In this document: positions 35,267 to 45,689 of the stretch, one piece after another
How the letters are laid out: the number at the start of each line of letters is the position of its first letter
How positions within the stretch are numbered: position 1 is the first letter of the stretch
DNA from: Macrobrachium rosenbergii
Taxonomy: Eukaryota; Arthropoda; Malacostraca; Decapoda; Palaemonidae
Length of the DNA: 64,000 nucleotides
Direction: 5' to 3'
Assembly (NCBI RefSeq): GCF_040412425.1
Contig: NC_089741.1
Coordinates: 38,366,038 to 38,430,037 of the forward strand
Program-made: the position numbers and the translations under genes
Notes under the pieces: model-generated
Database searches by the model: none
What the model saw: the letters and a program-made list of their open reading frames with translations, nothing else
What the model was told of the DNA's origin: nothing

Positions 35267-37497
35267 TCACCTTCTGCTGTGTCTCTCTTTTGTGACCAAT
35301 TTATACCAGCCTGGATCTCTTCGATTCTGAAGAGCTTCCTGAATCATTTCATCTGGAGAAGGAGTATCAAATCTGAATATTTTGAACGGCACTTGAATGA
35401 CTTTCTCTGTTAAGCGCTTGATTTTTGGCGAATGCGGGGCATTCACTATCACTCGCCCAAATGACGAAGGCTTTCGTTTCCAAAGTGTTGCGTCGTATTG
35501 GAAGGGGCATACCTGGATGTCAATAACCAGATCATTCGACTGTTCAGCAGTTTCCATATCAGGTTCTTCCTCAACCTCAGGCTTCAAAAGTGCCGAGAGC
35601 AAATCAATGTCTCCGTTGATGTCAACTTCTTCTTCCTGTTTCAGTAAAGTCTCTAAACATTCCTTTTCTGGTAAACCACCATGCGGAACAACGTGCTCAA
35701 ACCCTGGAGGTGGTTTCAAACCTGGTTTTGGCTGTGGAAATGGGGGTATATGAAAACCTACTTTGGAATCTATACTTCCTGTAGACAGTGCCAGTTTTTC
35801 TAGTGAAGAAAGAAACATCTGATCACCGAATGGACGATTAAAACCACTCATTCCCAGAAAACTAGACACAGGGGAATCTGAAGACAATTTATTTAAATCC
35901 AATGGCAACATTGGAGGCGTTCCAGAGATGGCAATACCGTGTGTTTCCTGACTGCTAAAACCTCCAATCATCTCCGGCATAGAATTCGACTCGCCAACTT
36001 TAACTAAAGTATTCTCATTCCCCTGATTAAGCTTCCCCCTTTTGCCCATTTCCAAAGGTGGTACTGAAGTTATTGACAAGCTGTTGCTTCCTAGATAAGT
36101 ACTCGCCAATGTGGATAAACTTGGACTACCACTCGCAACGCTGGAATTCTCTGAACACTTGATGTCTACTGGACTACTGTTACCCAAGCATAATGCTTTA
36201 CCAGGTTCAGGCACAGAAGACGAAAGGGGTTTAGCGCTTCCTAAAGACGTAGCTGCAAGCACAGATAAAGACGAACCAGTGCTCTTTCCATTAAAATTCG
36301 GATCATTTCCACATATGTTTGAACCTGCCAGTGATGATAAACTTTTTGGACTACCCACAGCACTAAAGTTCAATGAATTTGGACTATTTACTGTATTAAG
36401 TTTTGGAATTGAAAACTGGATTCCAGGACTTCCAACACCTCCTTTTGCAAATACTGTCAAGCTAGGGCTATTGTTTTCATTACAAGAGTCTGCCAACTGC
36501 GACAAACTGGGTCCTTTCACTCCCAAATCAGGCTGGGACTTGCTCCCAGTCAGATTTGAATTTGCCAACTCACACAAACTGGGCCCTTTCACCCCTACAT
36601 CAGACTGGGACTTGCTTCCAGTCAGATTTGAATTTGCCAACTCCGACAAGCTGGGTCCTTTCATTCCCAAACCCAGCAGGGGCTTGCTTCCAGTCAAACT
36701 TGAATTTGCCAGCTCAGACAAGGAGGGCCCTTTACTCTCGCTTCCTGATTGAAATTGAATTCCACTTGATTTCGGAGAGACTGATACCCTAAGCCCACTA
36801 TTATCACAAGAGGTTACGATTCCTGTCTCACTGTTGTCAATCACTCTGAACGGTTGTGGCTGTGGACCTGTTTTGTTGCTATTCACATCAATGCCAAACG
36901 GCACTTTTAAACTAGGTATCTGAAAAGCCCCTGGTCCTTCACAAGATTTAGAGGCACCGACTAACGGTGGAATTTGTAACGTAGGTACAGAGAATTGTAA
37001 AGATGCCAAACTAGAATTAGACACAGCAACGGGTGACGACTGCATATTAAAATTCAAGCTATTGAGTAAATTTTCCTTGAGGCCACCCTCAGGGAGTTCA
37101 ACTGTGTTTGCTGGAAGTTCATTTACAGGCTGGGAATGCACCATGCAAGCCTCCAGGGATTTGTCCACATCTTTATCGAAATCCTGATTTGCAATATCAA
37201 CAACCATATCCTGACTATCTTCACTGAGATCTTGACTGCTATCTCCCATAACATCCTGACTGTCACCACTTGTGGTGACAACTGAATCTTCACTACACTG
37301 ACTTTCATTCCTGTTTCGAAAATATCGGGCCTTCTCTTCCTCTCTTTTCTGTCGCGAACGTTTCCTGAGAATGTCGCTCAACCAATCTCGAATTATCCTA
37401 TGCAAAGGGAGCCTGTCTAAAGTCTTGTTTTCTACAATAATCGCAGAACTGTGGCAATACGAGCTTGGCAACTGATAATGAACTAATACGTTGTCAC
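35267..37497 (-). CDS. HBS1L: Long terminal SKI7-like exon (742 codons)
   Basis: The exon begins after AG (37499-37498) with GT, which completes a glycine codon with the single G carried from the previous exon, then reads DNVLVHYQLPSSYC. An in-frame TAA just upstream shows the open frame cannot extend further. It holds a basic segment (RKRSRQKREEEKARYFRNR), an acidic segment, four near-copies of a 24-residue unit starting KGPSLSELANS, further SLSVLA and SLSTLA motifs, PPGFEHVVPHGG, two acidic leucine-rich patches, and a conserved-looking C-terminus with WKRKPSSFGRVIV and FRFDTPSPDEM. The stop is at 35269-35267. Confidence 0.8.
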
Positions 37498-39741
37498 CTT
37501 ACCTCGTAAAATTGATTGCAGTCAGGGAAGCGAGTTACATAGCACAATAATTAACAGGGACAGCACCAGCACAGCCAGAGCAGGTTACCAAAACAGTTCA
37601 TGGAAGAGAAAAAGAGAAAACTTGTGTTAAGCAATCCAATACAATTACTATAACTCGTAAGCTGTTATTTCATATTTTAATTACATTTTTATCTATTTAT
37701 TAATTTGTTAAAATTATCTGTTTTTCTATTAACTGATCTCCTCTTTCTATATTCCCCATTACCTCTTATTACTTCTTTTGAATGAACATCATATTCTTTG
37801 GAAGCTTGAATTTCTAGTCTATAGCCCCCGTGGGCTTGTTCTATATGAATAGGGTTCATCTTTTGAATATAATAATAATAACAATGAATAGCTCACATTA
37901 CATTATAAGACAATATGAGTAAGTAAATACAACTAGATCACAATATAGTAAATTTGCAGCAGTATTCAAGTCCTGAAACATTTACAAATACTGTACTGTA
38001 CATAAGAGAAGGATACAAAAATACAGTGAGACATTTTTGTTTTCTACAAATTGTATCAACTGAATGGTGACATTACTGTACAATAAATCTATTGGTAAAT
38101 TAACAGTCACAAACAGAAATGAATAGTAACTCCAATGGATTACTACTGAAATACAAAATTCCCTTGTGCAACAATATGTGGCATACATATAACTCTCATC
38201 ACTCACTCTAGTTGTATACATAATACAGTTAATGATTCTGGTGTAGATATTTTTTAAAATTTAATGATTCTGGTGTAGATATCTTTAAATAAAAAAAACA
38301 TTGCTGGCATCAGTAAGAGTAACTTGGAAGAGAAACACTGCTCAGAATTATAAATGATGAAATCAAGTAAAAAATTATCCAAGGCAAAGACTGGGTCAAT
38401 TATTAACAGAATATCAATTTTATTTTACTATTAATTACTTATGGGCAGCTAAGTAGACAGCTTCATTATTATATATGATGGTTTTTTTTCAGAATATGTA
38501 TTAGTTCTGCAACATCTAGTCCACTTATCCACAAGTTCTTGACCCGAAACAAAGGTCTATACTTCTTTAAAGTGATTTTACACCTGCCTTTTTAAAGTTC
38601 ATACTAAGACACTTTCAAACTTCAAATCTCTAACAAATGAAACTCAACCTTAACCATTTTCTTACATAACCTGCTGCTAAGTGCGGTGGGTGTTAAATGT
38701 TATTTTCAATTAGCCATGAACGTTTTCGTGATGCTTACTGGCCTTTAAATGAACTCCTCTTCCTAACGAAAATTTAGGAATTGTTTGTAAAGCTTCCTAT
38801 ACTAAAAATGTGACCTTAATGATACACGTTTCAGTCCTTTAGTTCAACCATTCTGAATTACTGTTCTCCTGAATGATTTTCAGCTGTAGTCTCTGAACCT
38901 TTGTTCTTCCAAAATGTAATTACATTACTACTGGAGATTTTTTTTAGAACTTTTACTTTTGCTATAAATAAATGGTTCTTAGCAAATGAAACTCCTTTCT
39001 AATACAGTACTACAGAGGAATATTACTAAAAAACATTTATTAAATTACCTTCAAAAGCTTGTTTTCTTTTTCCAGGACATTCTCTTGGTATCGAAGTTTC
39101 CCGCCCACTAAGCCACTGCACAGCGGTTTTCACATCAAACTTACTGTTGATTATTGCTTGCACCATTTCCTCTCTTGTAAAATCTCTGCCTGCAACACTA
39201 GCAAGTTCATCCACGAGAGGACCTAAACGTATCTTTTGAATGGAAACAAACAAAGAAATTAGTAATAAAAACTTAAATGTTTTATAAAACATATATCACC
39301 TTAGAATTGCTAAATCACCATGTGAAATTTTTCTTATTGGTGTATAGTGTTTAAGGTTTTAAAAAATGAGCCATCAGTTCTTATGTACACTGTATTCAAA
39401 ATATGTTTGCAATAAGTGATCTTCCATTTTATCATTCTGGTTGTCTATAACCATATTTGCAATATCACTGATACTTCAATTACCAATTTAAGAACAAAAA
39501 ATAGTAAACTTAGCTATCAGCAACAACAAATATTGTGTTATTCTAATTTCAGTACTTGCATATGCTAAATCTGCCTCAATAAATTACACAGGTACCTTCT
39601 CTCTCTCTCCAGCCACTACTTTTCCTGTATACCTTCTAATGGGAACAGTACAATTAAGGGCATTTTTACCTCATCGACGTCCTCCTCATCTACTGCCATC
39701 TCTCCTCCACCCGTGGCAGAATAACTATCGGCGTCACTCAT
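35267..39741 (-). CDS. HBS1L: SKI7-like short form of HBS1L (HBS1_N domain plus a long terminal exon, no GTPase)
   Basis: Three exons join in frame: 39741-39670 (24 codons from ATG, acidic), 39232-39049 and 37497-35267, giving about 828 residues. Exon 39232-39049 encodes an HBS1 N-terminal (ubiquitin-associated-like) fold: RLGPLVDELASVAGRDFTRE and AIINSKFDVKTAVQWLSG. The final exon is serine/proline-rich and disordered, with repeated SLSxLA motifs at residues 340-412, a KPSSFGRVI motif at about 761-769 and FDTPSPDEM near 795. In animals HBS1L makes a short isoform that lacks the GTPase and links the exosome to the SKI complex; this gene has that layout. No EF-Tu-like exon was seen downstream on this strand within the window, so it is either a stand-alone SKI7-like gene or the GTPase exons lie more than 35 kb away. 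The homology call rests on motif recognition only. Confidence 0.72.
36490..36735 (-). repeat. 72-bp coding tandem repeat inside the SKI7-like exon
   Basis: About three and a half copies of a 24-codon unit encode KGPSLSELANSNLTGSKSQ-type sequence (residues 340-412 of the product). Copies two and three are the most alike. Period and frame are kept, so the repeat expands the protein without disrupting it. Confidence 0.85.
37680..37885 (-). repeat. TTA-tailed SINE-like repeat in the SKI7-like gene's intron
   Basis: Reads TTTTGAATGAACATCATATT, TTGGAAGCTTGAATTTCTAG, GTGGGCTTGTTCTATATGAA and GGGTTCATCTTTTGAATATAA, then ATAATAATAA. It lies about 200 bases upstream (on the gene's strand) of the terminal exon. 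Confidence 0.65.
39049..39232 (-). CDS. HBS1L: HBS1 N-terminal domain exon
   Basis: Bounded by an acceptor after TTCAAAAG and a GTAATT donor, 184 bases, entered in phase 0 and left in phase 1. It encodes a small three-helix domain (about residues 26-66 of the 828-residue product) whose core, SKFDVKTAVQWL, corresponds to the conserved FD-x3-A-x2-L pattern of HBS1_N. The basic tail PGKRKQAF follows before the split glycine codon. Confidence 0.75.
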
Positions 39742-39937
39742 TTTTGCTAATTTTCCTTTGTACCTGCAAGATATTGAACATCAGTCATGATTGCACTATC
39801 TATACATGCAACCCACATTCTACATTTTTTTCAAATTACCATATGTAAACTAAAACCTTTTTAATCAAACGTTTAACAGCTATGAATCAATCACTTTCAA
39901 CGATGCCATTGTTTGGTCTCAAGCTGCAGACTCGTAC

Positions 39938-40004
39938 CAAACATTCGCGATCCACCGACAGGTTCTGGAACTTGACCTCGCGAATGTTTGAGGTACCACT
40001 GTAG
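39938..40004. mobile_element. Short Tigger/MITE-like end fragment with a 13-bp hairpin
   Basis: CAAACATTCGCGA (39938-39950) pairs with TCGCGAATGTTTG (39978-39990). The segment ends GAGGTACCACTGTA, which reads on the other strand as TACAGTGGTACCTC, the style of a pogo/mariner terminus. The other end was not found. Confidence 0.45.
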
Positions 40005-40299
40005 AACTGTCTAGGTAAGTTTGTGGAGCAGTGGGTCAATGCATTCTAGTCTGAAGCTTTGAAAACTGAGTCCTTAGGCTATGAGAAGAGAAAAGAACAG
40101 AGCTAATGAGACATCACAGGCTATTGCCTATGGCTGATCGCACTTTTAGATGTTGATTTACTAAAAAAAAAAAAAAATAAATAAAAATAAAAAGTGTTGC
40201 AAATAGTAAGCCTTCCCGTCTTATAATACAGGCCTAAGACAAGCCCAAGATCGCTGACCTAGGCAAACCTGTGGGTAAAACTTGAAACCACTACCGCGA

Positions 40300-40860
40300 C
40301 CTGGTTCCCGCCAGCTGCTGACCAGAATATTTACCACCTTTTGTCCATGTTTTTGTTTACGTTTATGGTACTTACCACTAATGTTTTGTTTTACATTCAT
40401 TCCCAAGGGGATGGTAAAAAACACGGATCCCATTTTGAATGTAAACTGGTAGTTTACCAGGCAGAACTAAGTATTAGCTCCACGTCAGGTATTACCTTGG
40501 AAATTGACTTTTTCTATAGTATTTTGGTTACTTATCAAGAATTTACTATTGTTTTTGGTCGCTCGGCTGTAATCAACCTTTAATTAACCTCAGGACTATA
40601 GTTTTGCGATCTCACATGCGCAGTGTTATAGGGGAACTTTTGGTAAAATGTGGTTTCCTTCACCGGGGTTCCGTGGAGCCCCCTGGGCTAAGTAACACAG
40701 CCTACTAGGTTAGGTTAGGTAGGGTACATTAGGTTAGTATGGTTCCTTTTCATAATAGATTTCCCTAGCCAATCCCTTCTCAAATGTATGGCTCCCAAAT
40801 GCCTCTCATATTCGCGGAGCCGTTCCATGCAGTCAGTGCGGAGCTAATAATTAGAAATAC
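40300..40860 (-). repeat. Dispersed repeat with CCTAACC block, copy 2 (inverted)
   Basis: Contains TTCCCGCCAGCTGCTGACC, CACATGCGCAGTGTTATAGG, GTGGTTTCCTTCACCGGGG, GGTTAGGTTAGG and TGTATGGCTCCCAAATGCC. It sits in the first intron or upstream region of the SKI7-like gene. GGTTAGG motifs come from this family. Confidence 0.65.
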
Positions 40861-41439
40861 CATTTACCAAACCGGAGGGACGCAGTAGTAGACTCCAGTT
40901 CTACCCGTAAAGTTACCAAAATCTACCTTATACAAAGCTAGCCTAGGGTAGTTTGCAGAACGACGGGATTACCTCCGAACGGACGCTTAGCCTAGTTCTT
41001 CAGGCCATACCTCCCCTAGCCAGGTCAGGGCACGGCGGCCAGAGTAAGGTCTGGTTAGGTCAGGATACGGCATTCAAGGTAAGGTCAGGTTAGTTTTCGT
41101 CTGCGGAACCTGTTCTCGTTGTTGTACACACGGCCATAAGCAACAATTAATTACGACCCCGAATTCGAGACAAGGGCCGAGGCTTGGGCCTTAGCTACCA
41201 CTGACTGAGGAACCAAGAGGCTTCTAGCGTAAGCACAGCCTATTTATTCCTTTTAATACCCGTCATTTAGCCTTAATTACCATGCGCGAAGACCTAATAT
41301 GTGTTAATGGAAGCCCATGAAAACCGTAACCTTGACCAACATAGGAAAACTCGGTAGCTGTAATCATAACCCCGATCTTACCTTTACGTTTATCTGCCCC
41401 ATATAACACTTTAAAGCCGGTCGATCTACGTTACCTTTA

Positions 41440-41860
41440 CAGTCGATATCGACGTCGACGTTACTACATCTTGGAAACAACGATCACCTTGACACTCGAC
41501 GTTAATGATCACTTTCCAAAGAAGTTCTCAAGGTCCTCCGATGTATCAGTCATGTTTACATCCTCAGATCGTACTACGCCATTCGCTGCGTCCGGTTCGT
41601 CGACGTAAATAACTTTATGTTACCCTTTTTAATAGTTGTCTTAATCTAAATACAATCGCCATGAATAATTAAAAATAGCAAAACTATTTTCTTTTAAAAG
41701 TTAAATTTTATAATTTTATTCTAAAATTGAAAATATCACCGATAATACAGATGCGTAGTAATCACAAGCCAGAGCCAATGACATTCAGACGCTGCCTGCT
41801 GTTGCTACATTTCGCGCGGTAATTCAATGAACAGAGAAAATGTCAACATTTTATTTATAG
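41440..41860 (-). promoter_or_regulatory. Probable 5' region of the SKI7-like gene
   Basis: CpG dinucleotides are denser at 41440-41610 (for example CGATATCGACGTCGACG) than in the surrounding A/T-rich DNA, and a CCAAT box (41774-41778 on the + strand) lies about 220 bases upstream of the candidate ATG. No TATA box is convincing. This is inference from base composition. Confidence 0.25.
41513..41553 (-). CDS. Possible first coding exon of the SKI7-like gene
   Basis: An ATG at 41553-41551 opens MTDTSEDLENFFGK. If spliced at the GTGATC donor just below 41513 it ends in phase 2 and joins exactly in frame to the acceptor at 39763, where the next exon reads YKGKLAKMSDADSYS without a stop. Against it: the donor is weak, and the N-terminus resembles the ENFF-x-K start of other proteins (CDV3-like) rather than HBS1L. 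The alternative is that translation starts at the ATG at 39741. Confidence 0.3.
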
Positions 41861-41869
41861 ATTTGATTT

Positions 41870-42575
41870 GGTCATGTAAACATTAATGTTCAACATACAG
41901 GTTTGGGATAGATGACAGAATATTATTTTAGGCCATAAAGATCTGTTGGTAAATGGCAAAACCTTAGTGGCAAAACCAATTAATGGTTGTTTACAAGAAC
42001 AAGCTAAGATGCGTTTGTTCCATCCCGTCTGTCAAATACTTCTTACTACGATAATCGTACTTATCATCTTGCATACGTTAATAACGCAAAAAGCTTAGAA
42101 AATAACAAACAAATAGCAAATGAACAAACAAAGAAAATGTTTGCGTAATACACAGCAAATGATAAATATGGCTGGAAACTTTGGGCTCAAAACGAGGTAC
42201 TTCAGCAGACTTCACTTGAGGCTAAATCTTAGATTGCATTTGGGGGGGGGGGTGTGGAACGGGTCATTGACCCAAGGCGTCCAGTAATTTTGGTAAGAGG
42301 TGAAAGGGTACGAGAGGCTTGGTATAGGCCCCTGGATTCAACATTTCTCCTGTAATTGCTTTACAAGACTTGAAAATTGCGTAATTGTTTAGACTCCAAC
42401 CATTACGGTGAATCCTGACACTTGATTCACATATAACTAGTCATATAAAAGCCAATGGATTTAAATATAGACTTATTCAAATTCATTAGTAATGATTTTT
42501 GAATGGTTAACCGTAAGCCTCTGTTATGTAAACTATGAAACAGCCTCAAAGATTTGTAGAAAAGATCCTTCACGT
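41870..42575. other. Unannotated, nothing recognised
   Basis: Mixed A/T-rich DNA with a (G)n tract at 42241-42250. No gene or repeat family is evident. Confidence 0.4.
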
Positions 42576-42579
42576 ATTG

Positions 42580-42908
42580 AAGTAACGAGCGTAGGGAGGA
42601 GGCTATTTATAGGCCTATACCTTTTTTTTTTTACCTCGGAGCACCAAGTGTCTGCGGAATCTCTCTCTCTCTCTCTCTCTTTAAATTTAAGAGCGAATGG
42701 AAGAGGTTATTTGTAGGCCTATACGTTGCTTTTGAATTTGAATTGAATTTGAATTTGAATTTACCACAGTGTGGAATCTCTCTCTCTCTCTCTCTCTTCT
42801 TTAAATGAGCGTAGGAACAGGCTGTTTGTAGGCCTAAGCATTCCTTTACCTCGAAGCACCAAGTATCTGAAGACAGTGGAATCTCTCTCTCTCTCTCTCT
42901 CTCTCTTT
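42580..42908. repeat. Three-copy composite tandem repeat with CT runs
   Basis: A unit of about 110-120 bases is repeated three times: GAGCG(T)A + AGGCT(A/G)TTT(A/G)TAGGCCTA, a CCTCGGAGCACCAAGT block (missing in the middle copy), then GTGGAATCTCTCTCT and TCTTTAAA. The CT runs lie at about 42659-42681, 42776-42798 and 42880-42906. Confidence 0.8.
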
Positions 42909-43149
42909 AAACAATAAGCAAGAGAATGAAGTGTTAGGCGTCTCGTTAATGAGTAAAATTACAGCATGATTATATGCAATGGAAGATCACAGAGTGATGA
43001 CCATTATATTCTAAGAATTGAAAAGTTTGCATACTATACGAAGGTTGATGTAAAATAGATTGTTATGACTGTTTCATTGCCTCATTAGGATATGGAAGCA
43101 TTAAAAAAACGAGGACATTATTGTAATTTCCTAGCATCCCGCAGGGGGA

Positions 43150-43500
43150 GGGGTTAGTACCGTAAGTGCACTTCACATGCTGCACTGTAGGCATTACTGA
43201 AAGGTGTTTGAAGCGTCCCTTCGGCTCCTAGCTGCACCTACTTTTTAGCGTTTTACTTTGCAATCCCTCTTCCTTTCTTCAACCTTGCTGTCCAACACCT
43301 CTAACTAACATTTCTTAGTGAAATCGTAGGATTTTCTCCCAGTTCCGCCTGTAGATCCTTGTGCTTCATTTCCTTTATTTTCTGGATCTCTCTATCTCGC
43401 TGTCCAGCCACTCTAACTCCCACTTTTCACTGTTTAAGAGCTGAGTGGCTGAAAGCGCCCACAAGTGCTTGTCTCGACAGCTTAAATTTCATTAATCTAA
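43150..43500 (+). repeat. Dispersed SINE-like repeat (GCACTGTAGGCATTACT group)
   Basis: TGCTGCACTGTAGGCATTACT, TTCGGCTCCTAGCTGCACC, TTTTACTTTGCAATCCC and GAGCTGAGTGGCTGAAAGCG appear in the same order as at 9090-9320, and inverted at 44960-45180. Confidence 0.6.
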
Positions 43501-43558
43501 TTATAAATTTCTTGCATAACCGAGAGAGTAAATGAATGTCAGTCAATTGTACAGATAT

Positions 43559-43596
43559 AATTTTGCATCTGTTTGAGACAGACAGACGAACAGAAG

Positions 43597-43685
<89 letters not shown>

Positions 43686-43730
43686 AGGTATTAATGCAAA
43701 ATTATACCTTGAACAAACCCGTGAATCTTG
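43559..43730. repeat. (GA)n microsatellite within a dispersed block, copy 1
   Basis: GTTTGAGACAGACAGAC leads into a pure GA run at 43600-43681, then GTAGAAGGTATTAATGC and TTATACCTTGAACAAACC. The same flanks surround the GA run at 45248-45400. Confidence 0.85.
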
Positions 43731-44109
43731 GTGAATGCAGTTTTGAAGACATGGTTTATAAAAACTTTTACTTTGCTCTTTATCAAATTAACTTTTTATA
43801 TCTTTTTTTGGTTATACTTGAAAATGTTTTGTCAAAAAAAATGGCTTCATGCGAAACACTATTTTGCAAAACTGCCATTTCAGATATCATGTATCATTGT
43901 AAACGCGATTCCTTCCTTTACCATGTGATCTTTGTCAAGCTGAATTCTTCTTAGCTTTAAATTATGTCCTTGCGTACAAATGAATCATTTCTGCACTTTC
44001 ATAAAATGTTAAGCTCGGAGCTACGTGTCTTTAAATACAATTTGAAACTAGGATGTTAGATCTTTCCTCCCTTTAGATATAACATAATCCCACGTTTTTA
44101 AATATCCAT

Positions 44110-44425
44110 CAAACTGAATCCTTGCTGCCTTGGAATGGACTATGAAATTTAGGCCAAAGGTCAAGCACTAGGCCCTATGAGGTCATTCACTGCTGAAGGG
44201 GAAACTGAAAGAAAAAAGGGTTTGAAAGATGTAACAGGAGGAAAACATTTTGAGGAAAGTAAGATGGAAGAAAGAGAATATGAATGGAAGACTAGCAATA
44301 GGAATGAAATGGGTTGCAGCTAGGGACCTAAGGAACGCTGCGAAGAACCTCAAGTAATGCCTACAGTGCACCGTGAGAGGTTGCGCTGGCGGCACTGCCT
44401 TCGTACGGGGATCCTTGCCCCCCAT
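44110..44425 (+). repeat. SINE-like repeat, longest copy of the CCTATGAGGTCATT family
   Basis: Contains AATTTAGGCCAAAGGTCAAG, CCCTATGAGGTCATTCACTG, GGTTGCAGCTAGGGACC, ACCTCAAGTAATGCCTACAG and TGCACCGTGAGAGGTTGCG. Its second half is the reverse complement of the start of the 43150 copy, showing that the two groups are parts of one family. Confidence 0.65.
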
Positions 44426-44959
44426 TTCAAGGGTAACAACGCACCTTTATCGAACGGAGAGCTACCAACGAAGCGTATAGGCTAGCCAGCTCCATGGCAG
44501 CGTTTCTGAACAAATTAAAAGGTCGCTGGCGATCATTATCTTGCTCGCGAGGACATCCGAGCCTTATCGCCATTACCCCGGAAATGCTTTCTCGTTGGCT
44601 CGGTTGGCGAATGAACCAACAGACAGACAGACAGAATGAGGGACTGACAGACAGACAGGCAGAGAGAATGAGAGACCGACAGACATACAGTCAGATAGAA
44701 TGAGAGACAGACAGACAGACAGTCTCCCAGGCAAGAGTTAAAGGCTCTAATTAATGTTTCTTTTTCTTTTTCCCTTTGATGAAAAGACTTGTGTGTGTGT
44801 GAGGAACTCAGCAACTCTGTTTGTCTGTTCATTTGTCTGTTGACCTAGGTGTCTGTATGTTCGTCTGTTTGGCTTTGATTTTGCCTTATGAAATACCTGC
44901 GTCTTTTGTTTCTACAATATATATTTGAAATTTGTCTTAATTGATTTTTATGAAATTTA

Positions 44960-45180
44960 GGTTGTCAAGCCAAGCACTAGTGGGCTCAAGACAGTGAGAA
45001 GAGGAAGTTAGAGTGGTTGGACAGCAAGATAGAGAGATCCAGAAAATAAAGGGGAATTAGGACAAGGGGAACCCCCCCCCGGGTTGCACTAAGAAGTAAT
45101 AGCTAGAGAGGTTGAACAGTAAGATTGAAAACGGGAAGGGGTAATGGAGGTAAAGTAAAAGGCTAAAAAGTGAATACAGC
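44960..45180 (-). repeat. Dispersed SINE-like repeat (GCACTGTAGGCATTACT group), inverted copy
   Basis: GTCAAGCCAAGCACTAGTGG, AGTGGTTGGACAGCAAGATAG, AGAAAATAAAGGGGAATTAGG and AAGTAAAAGGCTAAAAAGTG mirror 43150-43500. A nine-C run lies at 45073-45081. Confidence 0.55.
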
Positions 45181-45247
45181 TATGGGCTGATTATTCTTGG
45201 TTTAGACTTTTGAGTGTGGGCTTATGTGAACGTATGTGTGTGTGTGT

Positions 45248-45269
45248 GAATGTTTGAGACAGACAGACA

Positions 45270-45349
<80 letters not shown>

Positions 45350-45400
45350 TAGAAGGTATTAATGTAAAATTATACCTTGAACAAACCTGTGAATCTTTTC
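45248..45400. repeat. (GA)n microsatellite within a dispersed block, copy 2
   Basis: TGTTTGAGACAGACAGACAA precedes a GA run at 45274-45350 (one C interruption) and GTAGAAGGTATTAATG follows, matching 43559-43730. Confidence 0.85.
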
Positions 45401-45689
45401 TCCAACAATTACCATACTTCGTTGCAGACATGTTGGCAACAAGAAAGGTTAACAGTGTTTCTGTGTTCTAAGAACGACACGCTACTAGTCACGGGACTGA
45501 CGTACTGTTCATGGCGTCCTCTGTGTGTGCTTATGGACTGATTTAAAACACTATATTTTGTTCACTAGACCAATTTTCATCCTAAAAATTCTTGCCTGAT
45601 CGAGTCACTGTAAGAAACAGTGATTCCGCTCCTTTAGTAAAATTCTCACTTGTGCTAGCTCTTGACCTCATTATGACCCTTTGCCTCTT

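Noticed and set aside
36111..36752. 213-codon open frame on the + strand
   Set aside because: It is antisense to the SKI7-like exon and arises from the in-frame 72-bp repeats; the - strand frame is longer, spliced and has recognisable motifs.
45250..45471. Open frames of alternating Arg-Glu or Leu-Ser
   Set aside because: Translation of the GA/CT microsatellite in different frames.
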